Below are positions 16,552-26,144 of a stretch of 35,172 nucleotides of DNA, one piece after another. The notes beneath the pieces were generated by a model. The model was not told the origin of the DNA, ran no database searches, and was given only the letters and a program-made list of their open reading frames with translations. This DNA comes from Ilumatobacteraceae bacterium. GTDB lineage: Bacteria; Actinomycetota; Acidimicrobiia; Acidimicrobiales; Ilumatobacteraceae. The first letter of the stretch is position 1, and each line of letters opens with the position of its first letter. The DNA is taken from NCBI GenBank assembly GCA_025463305.1, contig JAOBWK010000067.1, forward strand, positions 1 to 35,172, read 5' to 3'. The position numbers and the translations under genes were made by a program.

Positions 16552-17234
16552 TGCGGGTCCGGCAGCGATGGGGTGTTGGCGCGCAGCTCCTTGGGATCCG
16601 CGCCCGGCGCGCGCAGGCCGTACTCCAACGCCTCCACCACTTCGGCCGCCGGCACGAACTCGGCGAGCGGCGGCAGGTCGGACAGCGAGTTCAGGCCGAG
16701 CTTGTCGAGGAACTGCGGTGTCGTGCCGAACAGCACGGCCTGCCCCGGACCCGGGTCGACGGCCACCTGCGCCACGTAGCCGCGCGCGGCCAGCGTGCGC
16801 AGCACGCCGTCGGGATCCACCCCGCGGATCGAGGCGATCTGGGCGCGCGAGATCGGCTGCTTGTAGGCAACGATGGCCAGCGTCTCCAGCGCCGCGCCGC
16901 TCATTCGGGCGCGCTGGCCGTCGAGCAGGTACCGCTCGACGTACGGCGACATCTCCGCGTGGGTCTGGTAGCGCCAGCCGCCCGCCACCTTGACGAACTG
17001 GAACCCGTGCCCGGCGTGGTCGTACGCCTCGGCCAGGCCGGTGCACAGCTCCTCGACGACGGCGAGCGGCTGCTCGAGCAGCTGGGCCAGCTGATCGGCC
17101 GGCACGGGCTCGGCCGCCACCAGCACGATGGCCTCGATCGCGCGCACGATGTCGGCGTCGAGGGTGGCGGGTGCCGGCACGGGCTCGATCGGACCGTCGT
17201 CGGGGGGCAGGGAGTCGGACATGGGGCTGGTCAT
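16548..17234 (-). CDS. scpB: Segregation and condensation protein B
   Basis: A 228-residue subunit of the bacterial condensin complex SMC-ScpA-ScpB. Two winged-helix regions are visible: IVRAIEAIVLVAAEPVPADQ near residue 28 and the conserved LETLAIVAYKQPISRAQIAS with IRGV in the second half. The protein dimerises and binds ScpA in the known complex. ATG 17234 overlaps the scpA stop by 4 bp; an in-frame ATG at 17222 is possible but less well placed. The C-terminus after about residue 190 is a loose extension with a PGADPKEL segment. Confidence 0.93.
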   Translation of the reverse strand: MTSPMSDSLPPDDGPIEPVPAPATLDADIVRAIEAIVLVAAEPVPADQLAQLLEQPLAVVEELCTGLAEAYDHAGHGFQFVKVAGGWRYQTHAEMSPYVERYLLDGQRARMSGAALETLAIVAYKQPISRAQIASIRGVDPDGVLRTLAARGYVAQVAVDPGPGQAVLFGTTPQFLDKLGLNSLSDLPPLAEFVPAAEVVEALEYGLRAPGADPKELRANTPSLPDPQ

Positions 17235-18010
17235 CCTTCGTAGTCGTCGATCGCGAGCGCGCCGACCGAGACAGTGGAGTCGCCGGCGACCCAGATGATG
17301 TCGATGTCGCCGAACCGCTCGGTCTGGTCGAGCTCCACCATCCCCTGCTTGAACATCTCCAGCAGCGCTAGAAAGCGGACGATCACCTCGAGCCGCTCGA
17401 CCAGCCCGCTGGTGAGCCGGCGGAACGAGATCCGCCCGGCGCGAGGCAGCTCGTCGAGCAGCTCGGTCATCGCATCGGCAACGCTGGCGCGCACCGGCGA
17501 GACGTGGAACAGGTCGACGGTGGGCACCGGCTTGGGCGTGGTGGCCCGGATGTACGCGGCGTGCACGTGGCGGGGCTTCACGCCCTCGAGCAGGTCGGGC
17601 ATCAACGCGGCGAAGCGATCGTCGGGTCCGACGGCGCGGCCGAACGTGCGGTCGGCGTCGTCGGCGAGGTTGGCGAACACGGCGGCGACGTCCTTGAACG
17701 TCTTGCACTCGAGCAGCCGGGCGAGCAGCAGATCGCGCTCTTCCCACAGTGCCAGCTCGTCGTCGAGATCGATGTCGTCGCGCCCGGGCAGCAGCCGCCG
17801 CGCCTTCAGCTCGACCAGCGTGGAGGCGATCAGCAGGAACTCGGTGGCCAGGTCCAAGTCGATGCTCTGCAGCTTCTCGACCTCGACGAGGTAGGCGTTG
17901 ACGATGGTGGTGAGCGAGATCTCGTAGATGTCCACCTGCTCGCGCAGGATCAGGTGGAGAAGGAGATCGAACGGCCCCTCGAACACCGGGGTGGACACGT
18001 CGTAGGCCAT
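17231..18010 (-). CDS. scpA: Segregation and condensation protein A
   Basis: A 259-residue kleisin subunit that bridges SMC heads in bacterial condensin. The N-terminal hallmark is FEGPFDLLLHLILREQVDI (10-28), followed by FLLIASTLVELKARRLLP, and the C-terminal winged helix is in VERLEVIVRFLALLEMFKQG. Residues 95-185 form the variable middle. It is the first gene of the ten-gene minus-strand run ending with dprE2. The ATG at 18010 lies 7 bases after a TAGCCT -10 box with no ribosome binding site, so the whole operon probably starts as a leaderless transcript. In mycobacteria a parA-like gene precedes scpA; here trpS points the other way. Confidence 0.95.
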   Translation of the reverse strand: MAYDVSTPVFEGPFDLLLHLILREQVDIYEISLTTIVNAYLVEVEKLQSIDLDLATEFLLIASTLVELKARRLLPGRDDIDLDDELALWEERDLLLARLLECKTFKDVAAVFANLADDADRTFGRAVGPDDRFAALMPDLLEGVKPRHVHAAYIRATTPKPVPTVDLFHVSPVRASVADAMTELLDELPRAGRISFRRLTSGLVERLEVIVRFLALLEMFKQGMVELDQTERFGDIDIIWVAGDSTVSVGALAIDDYEG

Positions 18011-18017
18011 CCGCAGC

Positions 18018-18023
18018 AGGCTA
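18018..18023 (-). promoter_or_regulatory. -10 box (TAGCCT) of the scpA operon
   Basis: TAGCCT on the minus strand ends exactly 7 bases before the scpA ATG, predicting a transcript beginning at the start codon. The same hexamer at the same distance precedes the divergent trpS. Confidence 0.6.
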
Positions 18024-18063
18024 CTGGCCGCAAATCTCAGCCACCGTTCTCACCGCCGTTCGT

Positions 18064-18069
18064 TAGCCT
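18064..18069 (+). promoter_or_regulatory. -10 box (TAGCCT) of trpS
   Basis: TAGCCT ends exactly 7 bases before the GTG at 18077. This supports both the GTG start and a leaderless message; no Shine-Dalgarno sequence is present. Confidence 0.6.
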
Positions 18070-18076
18070 CTCGGGC

Positions 18077-19063
18077 GTGACCCGCGTCCTCTCGTGCATC
18101 CAACCCACCGGCGAAATGCAGCTCGGCAACTACCTCGGCGCGCTGCGCAACTGGGTCATCGGCCAGCACGAGTGCGACGGGTTCTACGGCATCGTCGACC
18201 TCCACGCGCTCACGGTCACCGAGCAGCCGGGCGTCGTCGGCCAGGCCACGCTCGAGCTCGCGGCGATCTTCTTCGCGGTCGGACTGGATCCCGAGATCGC
18301 CACCGTGTTCGTGCAGAGCCACGTGCCCGAGCACACCCAGCTGTCGTGGATCATGGAGTGCAACGTCAGCTACGGCGAGCTGAGCCGGATGACCCAGTTC
18401 AAGGACAAGACCGCGAAGCGCGAGGGATCGTTCATCTCCGCCGGGCTGTTCAGCTACCCGGCGCTGATGGCGGCCGACATCCTGCTCTACGACGCCGACG
18501 AGGTGCCGGTCGGCGACGACCAGCGCCAGCACGTCGAGATCACCCGCGACATCGCGCTGCGGTTCAACAGCCGCTTCGGCGACACGTTCGTCGTACCGAA
18601 GGCCGTCATGCCCAAGGCCGGGGCCCGGGTGATGGACCTCCAGGACCCGACGTCGAAGATGAGCAAGACTGCTGCCACCGACGCCGGGCTGATCAACATG
18701 CTCGACGATCCGGCGTCGATCCTGAAGAAGTTCAAGCGGGCCGTCACCGACAGCGACAATGAAGTGCGCTTCGACCGTGCCAACAAGCCCGGCGTGTCGA
18801 ACCTGCTCGAGATCCTGGCCGCGGCCACCGGGCGCACACCCGAGGACGTTGCCGGCGAGTACACCCAGTACGGCGCGCTGAAGACGGCCACCGGCGAGGC
18901 CGTGGTCGAGATGCTCCGCCCGATCCAGGCGCGCTACGCCGAGCTGATCGACGACCGCGGCGAGCTCGCATCGCTGCTGCGCACCGGCTCGGAGAAGGCT
19001 CGTGCCGTGGCGTCGGCCACGCTCGGGCGCGTGTACTCGGGCATCGGGCTGCTCCCCGCCTGA
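18077..19063 (+). CDS. trpS: Tryptophanyl-tRNA synthetase
   Basis: A 328-residue class Ic aminoacyl-tRNA synthetase that charges tRNA-Trp. The N-terminal IQPTGEMQLGNYLGALRNW holds the HIGH-equivalent GNYLG, DLHALT follows, and the KMSKS-equivalent is KMSKT (194-198), with threonine at the last position. The C-terminal segment VSNLLEILAAATGRTPEDV is normal for the family. Length matches the usual 320-350. The GTG start is chosen because family homology begins with TRVLSCIQPTG and a -10 box lies 7 bases before it; the long open frame upstream is noise over scpA. The gene is isolated on the plus strand between two long minus-strand operons. Confidence 0.96.
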   Translation: MTRVLSCIQPTGEMQLGNYLGALRNWVIGQHECDGFYGIVDLHALTVTEQPGVVGQATLELAAIFFAVGLDPEIATVFVQSHVPEHTQLSWIMECNVSYGELSRMTQFKDKTAKREGSFISAGLFSYPALMAADILLYDADEVPVGDDQRQHVEITRDIALRFNSRFGDTFVVPKAVMPKAGARVMDLQDPTSKMSKTAATDAGLINMLDDPASILKKFKRAVTDSDNEVRFDRANKPGVSNLLEILAAATGRTPEDVAGEYTQYGALKTATGEAVVEMLRPIQARYAELIDDRGELASLLRTGSEKARAVASATLGRVYSGIGLLPA

Positions 19064-19078
19064 GGCGGCTCGGCAGTC

Positions 19079-19540
19079 CTAGATGTCGTCGGCGCGGCGG
19101 AGCGCCGCCAGCAGCACGTGATCGGCGGACGAACCGTCGATCAAGGACACGGTCTCGGCCGCTGATCCGGCCGCGGTGAGCAGCTCGACACCCAGTCGCT
19201 CGTGATCGTGGTAGCTCGCGAACCGAGCGGTCCGCGGTCCGACGACGGTGGCCACCACCCGCTCGGCGGTGGAGAGCCGGCTCTCGATCTTGCCGACGTC
19301 GTGCAGCAGGGCTGCCGCCATCGCCGCCCGACCCGGCTCGTCGAGGATGTCCGCAAGCCGACGCGCGACCTCGATGCTGTGGCGACGATCCTGGGCCTGC
19401 ATCCGCCACCACAGTGCGGCCTCGCCCGGTGTCAGCAGACCGACCGCCCAGGCGTCGTCGGCTGCGGGAGGTGGCGCGCTCGACAGCGCGCCGCGGAACC
19501 GTCGGGCGAGGTGCCGAAGGTGCACGACTCGAGTGGTCAT
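19079..19540 (-). CDS. Small HD-domain protein (probable metal-dependent phosphohydrolase)
   Basis: A 153-residue protein with an HD-type metal site: H54 in RRHS, the paired LLHDVGK (H80, D81), HDHE (111-114) and a late aspartate near the end (RRADDI). The pattern H...HD...D is that of HD phosphohydrolases, many of which act on nucleotides. The substrate is unknown. The gene overlaps xerD by 4 bp and is the last of the pyrG-nudix-xerD run. Its TAG stop is 15 bases from the trpS stop on the other strand. Confidence 0.75.
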   Translation of the reverse strand: MTTRVVHLRHLARRFRGALSSAPPPAADDAWAVGLLTPGEAALWWRMQAQDRRHSIEVARRLADILDEPGRAAMAAALLHDVGKIESRLSTAERVVATVVGPRTARFASYHDHERLGVELLTAAGSAAETVSLIDGSSADHVLLAALRRADDI

Positions 19541-20457
19541 GCGGCGTGATGACCGGCGCGCGGATGCGCCGAGCGGTACACGTCCCAGAGCCGCTCCTGG
19601 GACACCTTGGTGTAGATCTGGGTGGTGCTGATCGATGCGTGACCGAGCATCTCCTGGACGATGCGCAGGTCGGCGCCGTGGTCGAGCAGGTGCGTCGCGC
19701 ACGAGTGGCGGAGGACGTGCGGGGAGAGGTCCTTCTCCAGCCCGCAGGCCCGTCCGTAGGTGCTGACGATCAGCCATGCCGACTGACGGCTGAGCCGCGA
19801 GCCGCGGTGGTTGAGGAACACGGCATCGGAGTCGCCTCGCCGGGCCCAGCGCTCCGGGCACATCCGCGCTCTCCCGTCGGCGGAGAGCCAGGCGCGGAGT
19901 GCCGCGGCAGCAGCGCGACCGAACGGCACGATGCGCTCCTTCGATCCCTTGCCGAACAAGCGCACCAGCCCGGACTCGAGGTCGATGTCGCCGAGCGAGA
20001 GACCGACGGCCTCGCCGATGCGCGCCCCGGTCGCGTAGAGGAACTCCAGCAGGGCGCGGTCGCGCCGGGCCACGGGCGTGTCGCCGACGACGGCCGCGAG
20101 CAGCGACGCGACGTCGACCTCGCTGAGCGGCTTGGGGATGCCCGAGGGCACGCGCACCCCGTCGAGGTCGGCCGTCGGATCCGACGCGCTCATCCCCTCG
20201 TCGAGCATGAAGCGGTGCAGCATCCGGATCGCAGCGAGCTGACGGGCGACGCTGGCCGGCGCCGACCCACTGGCCCGTCGCTCACCGACGAACGCGACGA
20301 GCTGTGTGGTCGTCACGTCGGTGAGCGTTGCTCCGTGCCGGTCGAGCCAGGCACAGTAGCCGTCGAGGTCGCGTCGGTACGCGAGCAGCGTGTTGCGCGA
20401 GCGGCCCCGCTCCGTGGCCATCCACGTGAGGAACTCCTCCGCCGGCAGCGGGCTCAC
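19537..20457 (-). CDS. xerD: Tyrosine recombinase XerD
   Basis: A 306-residue site-specific recombinase that resolves chromosome dimers at dif with XerC and FtsK. The N-terminal SAM-like core-binding domain covers residues 1-90. The catalytic domain shows all six expected residues: R146 (ATGARIGE), K173 (GKGSKER), H247 and R250 (SPHVLRHSCATHLL), H273 (LGHASISTTQIYT) and nucleophile Y282. The location downstream of the nudix gene is the conserved actinobacterial chromosomal setting for xerD, so a phage or integron integrase is unlikely. The start is a GTG that overlaps the upstream stop by 4 bp. Confidence 0.93.
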   Translation of the reverse strand: MSPLPAEEFLTWMATERGRSRNTLLAYRRDLDGYCAWLDRHGATLTDVTTTQLVAFVGERRASGSAPASVARQLAAIRMLHRFMLDEGMSASDPTADLDGVRVPSGIPKPLSEVDVASLLAAVVGDTPVARRDRALLEFLYATGARIGEAVGLSLGDIDLESGLVRLFGKGSKERIVPFGRAAAAALRAWLSADGRARMCPERWARRGDSDAVFLNHRGSRLSRQSAWLIVSTYGRACGLEKDLSPHVLRHSCATHLLDHGADLRIVQEMLGHASISTTQIYTKVSQERLWDVYRSAHPRAGHHAA

Positions 20458-21038
20458 GTCGTTGGAGGACTCGCGCCGAGGTCGCCGCGCGCCAGCCGAC
20501 GCGACACCATCAGCAGCCCGACGATCGTCTTGGCGTCGACGATCTCGCCGCGCTCCACCATGTCCATCGCCGTCTCGAACGGGACGTGGAGCACCTCGAG
20601 GTGCTCCTCCTCCGGGCCGTGCAGCTCCTGCGGGACCGAGCGGAGGTCGGTGGCGACGAACAGGGTGAGCGTGGAGTCGGTCATCCCCGGCGACGGGTAG
20701 AACTCGGTGAGCAGCTCCAGGTGCCCGGCCTCGAGCCCGACCTCCTCGATCAGCTCGCGGTGCGCGGTCGTCGCCGTCGGCTCGTCCGGGACGTCGCGCA
20801 TCCCGGCCGGCACCTCCAGCACGAAGTCGTCGTACGGCGCGCGGTACTGGCGCACCAACACCACCGACGGGTTGCCCTCGGCGTCGAACAGCAGCGGGAC
20901 GGCGGCGACTGCGCCCGGCGAGCGGACGATGTCGCGCTCGAACTCGGCGCCGTCGGGCGCCTCGAACGTGCCGACCGCGACGTGCCAGATGTATCCCTGG
21001 TGCACGAGCCGGTCGCGCACGTGGCGGAACCCGGTCAT
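20454..21038 (-). CDS. Nudix hydrolase, ADP-ribose pyrophosphatase-like
   Basis: A 194-residue Nudix enzyme. The Nudix box runs from G79 to L102 (GMRDVPDE...RELIEEVGL), with one extra residue between the first glycine and glutamate compared with the classical pattern; as I recall it, the M. tuberculosis Rv1700-type ADP-ribose pyrophosphatase has the same spacing. The downstream FYPSPGMTDSTLTLFVA is typical of ADPRases. Place in the pyrG-nudix-xerD order matches that family. I start it at the ATG at 21038, 25 bases after pyrG; the longer frame upstream runs into pyrG. Confidence 0.87.
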   Translation of the reverse strand: MTGFRHVRDRLVHQGYIWHVAVGTFEAPDGAEFERDIVRSPGAVAAVPLLFDAEGNPSVVLVRQYRAPYDDFVLEVPAGMRDVPDEPTATTAHRELIEEVGLEAGHLELLTEFYPSPGMTDSTLTLFVATDLRSVPQELHGPEEEHLEVLHVPFETAMDMVERGEIVDAKTIVGLLMVSRRLARGDLGASPPTT

Positions 21039-21063
21039 GCGCGCGGGCTCATCAGCGGATGCG

Positions 21064-22763
<1,700 letters not shown>

Positions 22764-22766
22764 ATC

Positions 22767-22772
22767 AGTGTA
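22767..22772 (-). promoter_or_regulatory. Possible -10 box (TACACT) of pyrG
   Basis: TACACT on the minus strand would start transcription near 22760, giving a leader of about 35 bases that contains the hairpin. No convincing -35 box is visible. Confidence 0.4.
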
Positions 22773-22806
22773 CCGCACCCCGCCGGCGCCCGGGTCGATG
22801 CCCACT

Positions 22807-22857
22807 GAGATGCCCAGCGGGGGCTTCACCGAGATGCCCGGCGGGGGCTTCACCGAG
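22807..22857. repeat. 24-bp tandem repeat (two copies) spanning the recN stop codon
   Basis: Two 24-base units (22807-22830 and 22831-22854) differ at one base (A or G at the tenth position); a 3-base start of a third follows. On the minus strand each unit contains TGA, at 22850-22852 (the recN stop) and 22826-22828, in the same frame. Confidence 0.85.
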
Positions 22858-24451
22858 GCAGCTGGCGTCGCTCGAGCAGTTCCACGGCGTGCTCGCGGGC
22901 GGACTTGCTGGCGCTCTCGCCGGACAGCATCCGCGCGATCTCGTCGATGCGCTCGTCGCCGGCCACGGTGTCGGCCGTCGCCGTGGTGACGTTGCGATGC
23001 ACGTGCTTGGTGACCACGATCTGGGTCGACGCGCACGCCGCGACCTGCGGGAGATGGGTGACCACGAGCACCTGGTGCTGCTCGCCGAGGTTGGCGAGGG
23101 CGTGGCCGATGGCCACCGCGGCGCTCCCGCCGACGCCCGCGTCGACCTCGTCGAACACGAGTGTGCTTGGCTCCTCCGACAGCACGAGGCGGAGCGCGAG
23201 CATGCTGCGCGCCAGCTCACCACCACTGGCCACGCGATTGAGCGGCAACGGGGGCGATCCGGGGTTGGCGGCGAGCAGGAACGACACCTCGTCACCCGGG
23301 TCGTCGCCGACCGTCACCTCGATCTGTGCGTTCGGCATCGCCAGCTCGCGCAGGTTGGCCTGCACGGCTGCGGCGAGCCGTGGCGCACTGGAGCGCCGCT
23401 TCGCGCCGATCGTCGCGGCCGCGTCGGCCTCGGCGCGCAGCGCCAGGGTGCGCTCGTGCTCGAGCGCCTCGGCGCGCGCGTCGTAGCTCTCCAGCTCGGC
23501 CAGGCGCTCGGCGATCGAGGTGTGGAACTCGATGACCTCGCTGAGCGTGTCGCCGTACTTGCGACGCAGGTCGCGCAGCATCTGGCGGCGCTCACGGACC
23601 TCGACCAGCCGCTGGGGATCCTCGTCGATGCCGTCGGCGAGGTCGCGCAGACCCGACGCGATGTCGGCCACCTCGGCGGCGGCGTTGCGCAACCGGTCGG
23701 CCACCTCGGCGAACGGCGGGCGGCCCCCCAGCGCGGCGATCGCCGCGCCGAGCGTGTCGAGCGCGCCGTCGTCGTCGTTGATGACGGCGAGCGCGGTCTG
23801 GGCGGACTCGCGATGCGCGACCGCACCGGCGAGCAGGTCCTCGAGCTCGTCGAGCTCCTGTTCCTCGTCGGGCCGTTCGAGGGCGGCGGCCTCGATCTCG
23901 CCGACCTGGAAGCGCAGCAGGTCGAGCTCGCGAGCCCGCGAGCGGGCGTCGCCGCCGAGTGCCGCGAGCGACGCGTCGATCTCGGTGAGCCGCGCCCGAG
24001 CCGCGCGCAGCGGGCCGAGATCGATCGAGCCGAAGTGATCGAGCGCGCCGCGCTGGGTGGCCGCGCCGAGCAGGCTCTGGTGGGCGTGCTGGCCGTGGAG
24101 GTCGACGAGCCGGGCCCCGATCTCGGCCAGCGTTGCGACGGTGGCCAGCCGACCGTTGAGGTAGGCGCGCGACCGCCCCTCGACCGGGATCACCCGGGCC
24201 AGCACGTACTCGGTGGCGCCTTCGGCCGCGTCGGCGTCGTCGACCACGAACCGGCCCTCGACGCGCGCCTCGGCGGCGCCCGGGCGAACGATGGTGGCGT
24301 CGGCACGTCCACCGACGAGCAGGTTGATGGCCTCAACGAGCATGGTCTTGCCGGCACCCGTCTCACCGGTGAGCGCGGTGAGCCCCGCGCCGAGGACGAG
24401 GTCGAGGTTGGCGATCACGCCGAGGTCTTCGATGTGCAGTTCGGTGAGCAT
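22850..24451 (-). CDS. recN: DNA repair protein RecN
   Basis: A 533-residue SMC-like ATPase for double-strand break repair. The Walker A motif is GETGAGKT (29-36) in LTALTGETGAGKTMLVEA; the middle (about 150-365) is the coiled-coil region with heptad-like Leu/Glu/Arg runs; the C-terminal half has the signature LNRVASGGELARSMLAL and Walker B STLVFDEVDAGVGG. Length fits the family (about 550-590), slightly short. It follows nadK with a 46-base gap. The stop codon lies in a 24-bp tandem repeat. Confidence 0.95.
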   Translation of the reverse strand: MLTELHIEDLGVIANLDLVLGAGLTALTGETGAGKTMLVEAINLLVGGRADATIVRPGAAEARVEGRFVVDDADAAEGATEYVLARVIPVEGRSRAYLNGRLATVATLAEIGARLVDLHGQHAHQSLLGAATQRGALDHFGSIDLGPLRAARARLTEIDASLAALGGDARSRARELDLLRFQVGEIEAAALERPDEEQELDELEDLLAGAVAHRESAQTALAVINDDDGALDTLGAAIAALGGRPPFAEVADRLRNAAAEVADIASGLRDLADGIDEDPQRLVEVRERRQMLRDLRRKYGDTLSEVIEFHTSIAERLAELESYDARAEALEHERTLALRAEADAAATIGAKRRSSAPRLAAAVQANLRELAMPNAQIEVTVGDDPGDEVSFLLAANPGSPPLPLNRVASGGELARSMLALRLVLSEEPSTLVFDEVDAGVGGSAAVAIGHALANLGEQHQVLVVTHLPQVAACASTQIVVTKHVHRNVTTATADTVAGDERIDEIARMLSGESASKSAREHAVELLERRQLPR

Positions 24452-24497
24452 TCGGAAGATCGGTCCCCTCGCGGATGGCGGCGTCGTGGCGATCGGG

Positions 24498-25373
24498 TCA
24501 GCGGTCGGTGAGCCCGAACTTGGCCTTCAGGATCTGATGGAAGCGGCGCGGACCGAACCGCACGAATCGGGCGGTCTGCACCGCCGGCACGCACGTGAGG
24601 GTATCGCCCTCGCTCAGGCTGGCCACTCGCTGGCCGTCGACCGAGACCTCCACGGATCGATAGCCGGTGACCTCGATGACGATCGGTTCGCCGGGGTCGA
24701 GCACGAGCGAACGGTCGAAGAGCATGTGCGGCGAGACCGGGGTCAGCAGCATCGCCCGATGCTGCGGCGACACGACGGGACCGCGTGCCGACAGCGAGTA
24801 CGCCGTCGAGCCGGTGGGCGTCGCCACGATCAGACCGTCGGCCGCGTAGGAGGTGAACAGCGCGCCGTCGATGCTGACCAGCAGGTGCACGGTGTGGCCC
24901 GACTCGCCCTTCTCCAACACGACCTCGTTCATCGCCCGCCACGTCTCGGCCGGATCATCCACGCCGACCCGGTCGACGGTGATCTGGAGCATCATCCGCT
25001 CCTCGATGTGCCAGCTCTGATCGCCGGGTGCGATGTCGTGGTCGAACCATCGCTCGAGCGCCGGGATCAGCGCCGGCGGCTCGATCTCGGTGAGGTAGCC
25101 GAGGACGCCGACGTTCACACCGATCACGGGCACCGGTGCGCCGTCGAGGCTCTTGATCGTGCGCAACATCGTGCCGTCGCCGCCCAGGCAGAGCGCGAGG
25201 TCCGCCTCGCCGGGCGACTGGTCGCTGCCGAGGTCGGCGAGCGACAGCGCCGTCGCGTCGGCCGTCGACATCCACGCGTCGTGACCGTGGGCGCGGAGCC
25301 AATCCGTGGCAGCGAGCGCCAGCGCACCGGCCTCGGTGCGCTCGTGATGGGCGACGATGAAGACGGAGCTCAC
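24498..25373 (-). CDS. nadK: NAD kinase
   Basis: A 291-residue enzyme that phosphorylates NAD to NADP. The GGDGT motif is at 64-68 (LCLGGDGTMLR), followed by VIGVNVGVLGYLTEI, the diacylglycerol-kinase-like segment NEVVLEKG and the glycine/threonine motif ATPTGSTAYSLSARGP. It starts with GTG at 25373, overlapping the tlyA stop by 4 bp, in the standard actinobacterial order tlyA-nadK-recN. Confidence 0.95.
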   Translation of the reverse strand: MSSVFIVAHHERTEAGALALAATDWLRAHGHDAWMSTADATALSLADLGSDQSPGEADLALCLGGDGTMLRTIKSLDGAPVPVIGVNVGVLGYLTEIEPPALIPALERWFDHDIAPGDQSWHIEERMMLQITVDRVGVDDPAETWRAMNEVVLEKGESGHTVHLLVSIDGALFTSYAADGLIVATPTGSTAYSLSARGPVVSPQHRAMLLTPVSPHMLFDRSLVLDPGEPIVIEVTGYRSVEVSVDGQRVASLSEGDTLTCVPAVQTARFVRFGPRRFHQILKAKFGLTDR

Positions 25374-26140
25374 GGCTGCGATCCTTGCACTTCGGCCGCA
25401 CCGGGCGCGGTGGCGTGGACGAGGAATTCACGGTTGCCGTCGGCACCGGTGAGTGACGAGTCCGTCCAGCCCACCACCACGCAGCCGGCGGCGGCCAACG
25501 CCTCGCCGATCTCGGCTGTGACCCGCTCGTGGATCGCCGGGTCGGTGATGACCCCTTTGCCCTTGGAGACCTCTTGGCGGCCGGCCTCGAACTGCGGCTT
25601 GACGAGGAGCACCATCGGCGCACCTGCGTTGCAGGCGCTCACCAACGGCGCGACGACGCGGCGCAGCGAGATGAACGACAGATCGGCCACGACCGCGTCG
25701 ACCGGTCCGCCGATGTCGTCGGGCAGGAGCTCGCGCACGTTGTAGCGCTCGAGCACCCGCACGCGGGCGTCGTCGCGGATCCGCGGATGCAGCTGGCCGT
25801 GGCCGACATCGAGCGCGACGACCTCGCGCGCGCCGCGCTGCAGCAGGCAATCGGTGAACCCGCCCGTCGATGCGCCGGCGTCGAGGACGCGCCATCCGGT
25901 CACGTCGATCCCGAACGTCGCGAGCGCGCCATCCAGCTTGTCGCCCCCGCGCGAGACGAAGCGCGGCGGCGGGCCCTCGATCACGATCGCGTCGGCCGGA
26001 TCGACCTGGCGCGAGGCCTTGTCGGCGATGGTGCCGTTGACGAGCACTCGGCGCGCGTCGATGGCGTCACTGGCCTGGGTGCGGCTGTCGGACAGCCCTC
26101 GACGCACCAGTTCTGCGTCGAGCCGACGACGTCGACTCAA
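25370..26140 (-). CDS. tlyA: TlyA family rRNA 2'-O-methyltransferase (haemolysin-like)
   Basis: A 256-residue protein with an N-terminal S4 RNA-binding domain (1-60, RRRLDAELVRRGL) and an FtsJ-type methyltransferase domain with motif VLDAGASTGGFTD (86-98), K68 in GGDKLDGAL, DLSFISLR and LLVKPQFE. In mycobacteria TlyA makes 2'-O-methylcytidine in 16S and 23S rRNA and its presence governs capreomycin sensitivity. The likely start is TTG at 26140: it gives the normal family N-terminus and no ATG or GTG fits. It lies 4 bases after the phasin-like gene. Confidence 0.92.
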   Translation of the reverse strand: MSRRRRLDAELVRRGLSDSRTQASDAIDARRVLVNGTIADKASRQVDPADAIVIEGPPPRFVSRGGDKLDGALATFGIDVTGWRVLDAGASTGGFTDCLLQRGAREVVALDVGHGQLHPRIRDDARVRVLERYNVRELLPDDIGGPVDAVVADLSFISLRRVVAPLVSACNAGAPMVLLVKPQFEAGRQEVSKGKGVITDPAIHERVTAEIGEALAAAGCVVVGWTDSSLTGADGNREFLVHATAPGAAEVQGSQP

Positions 26141-26144
26141 CGAA

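Noticed and set aside
19537..20457. Tyrosine recombinase as a sign of an integrated element
   Set aside because: It sits in the conserved pyrG-nudix-xerD context with 4-bp overlaps, and no attachment repeats, phage or conjugation genes are nearby.
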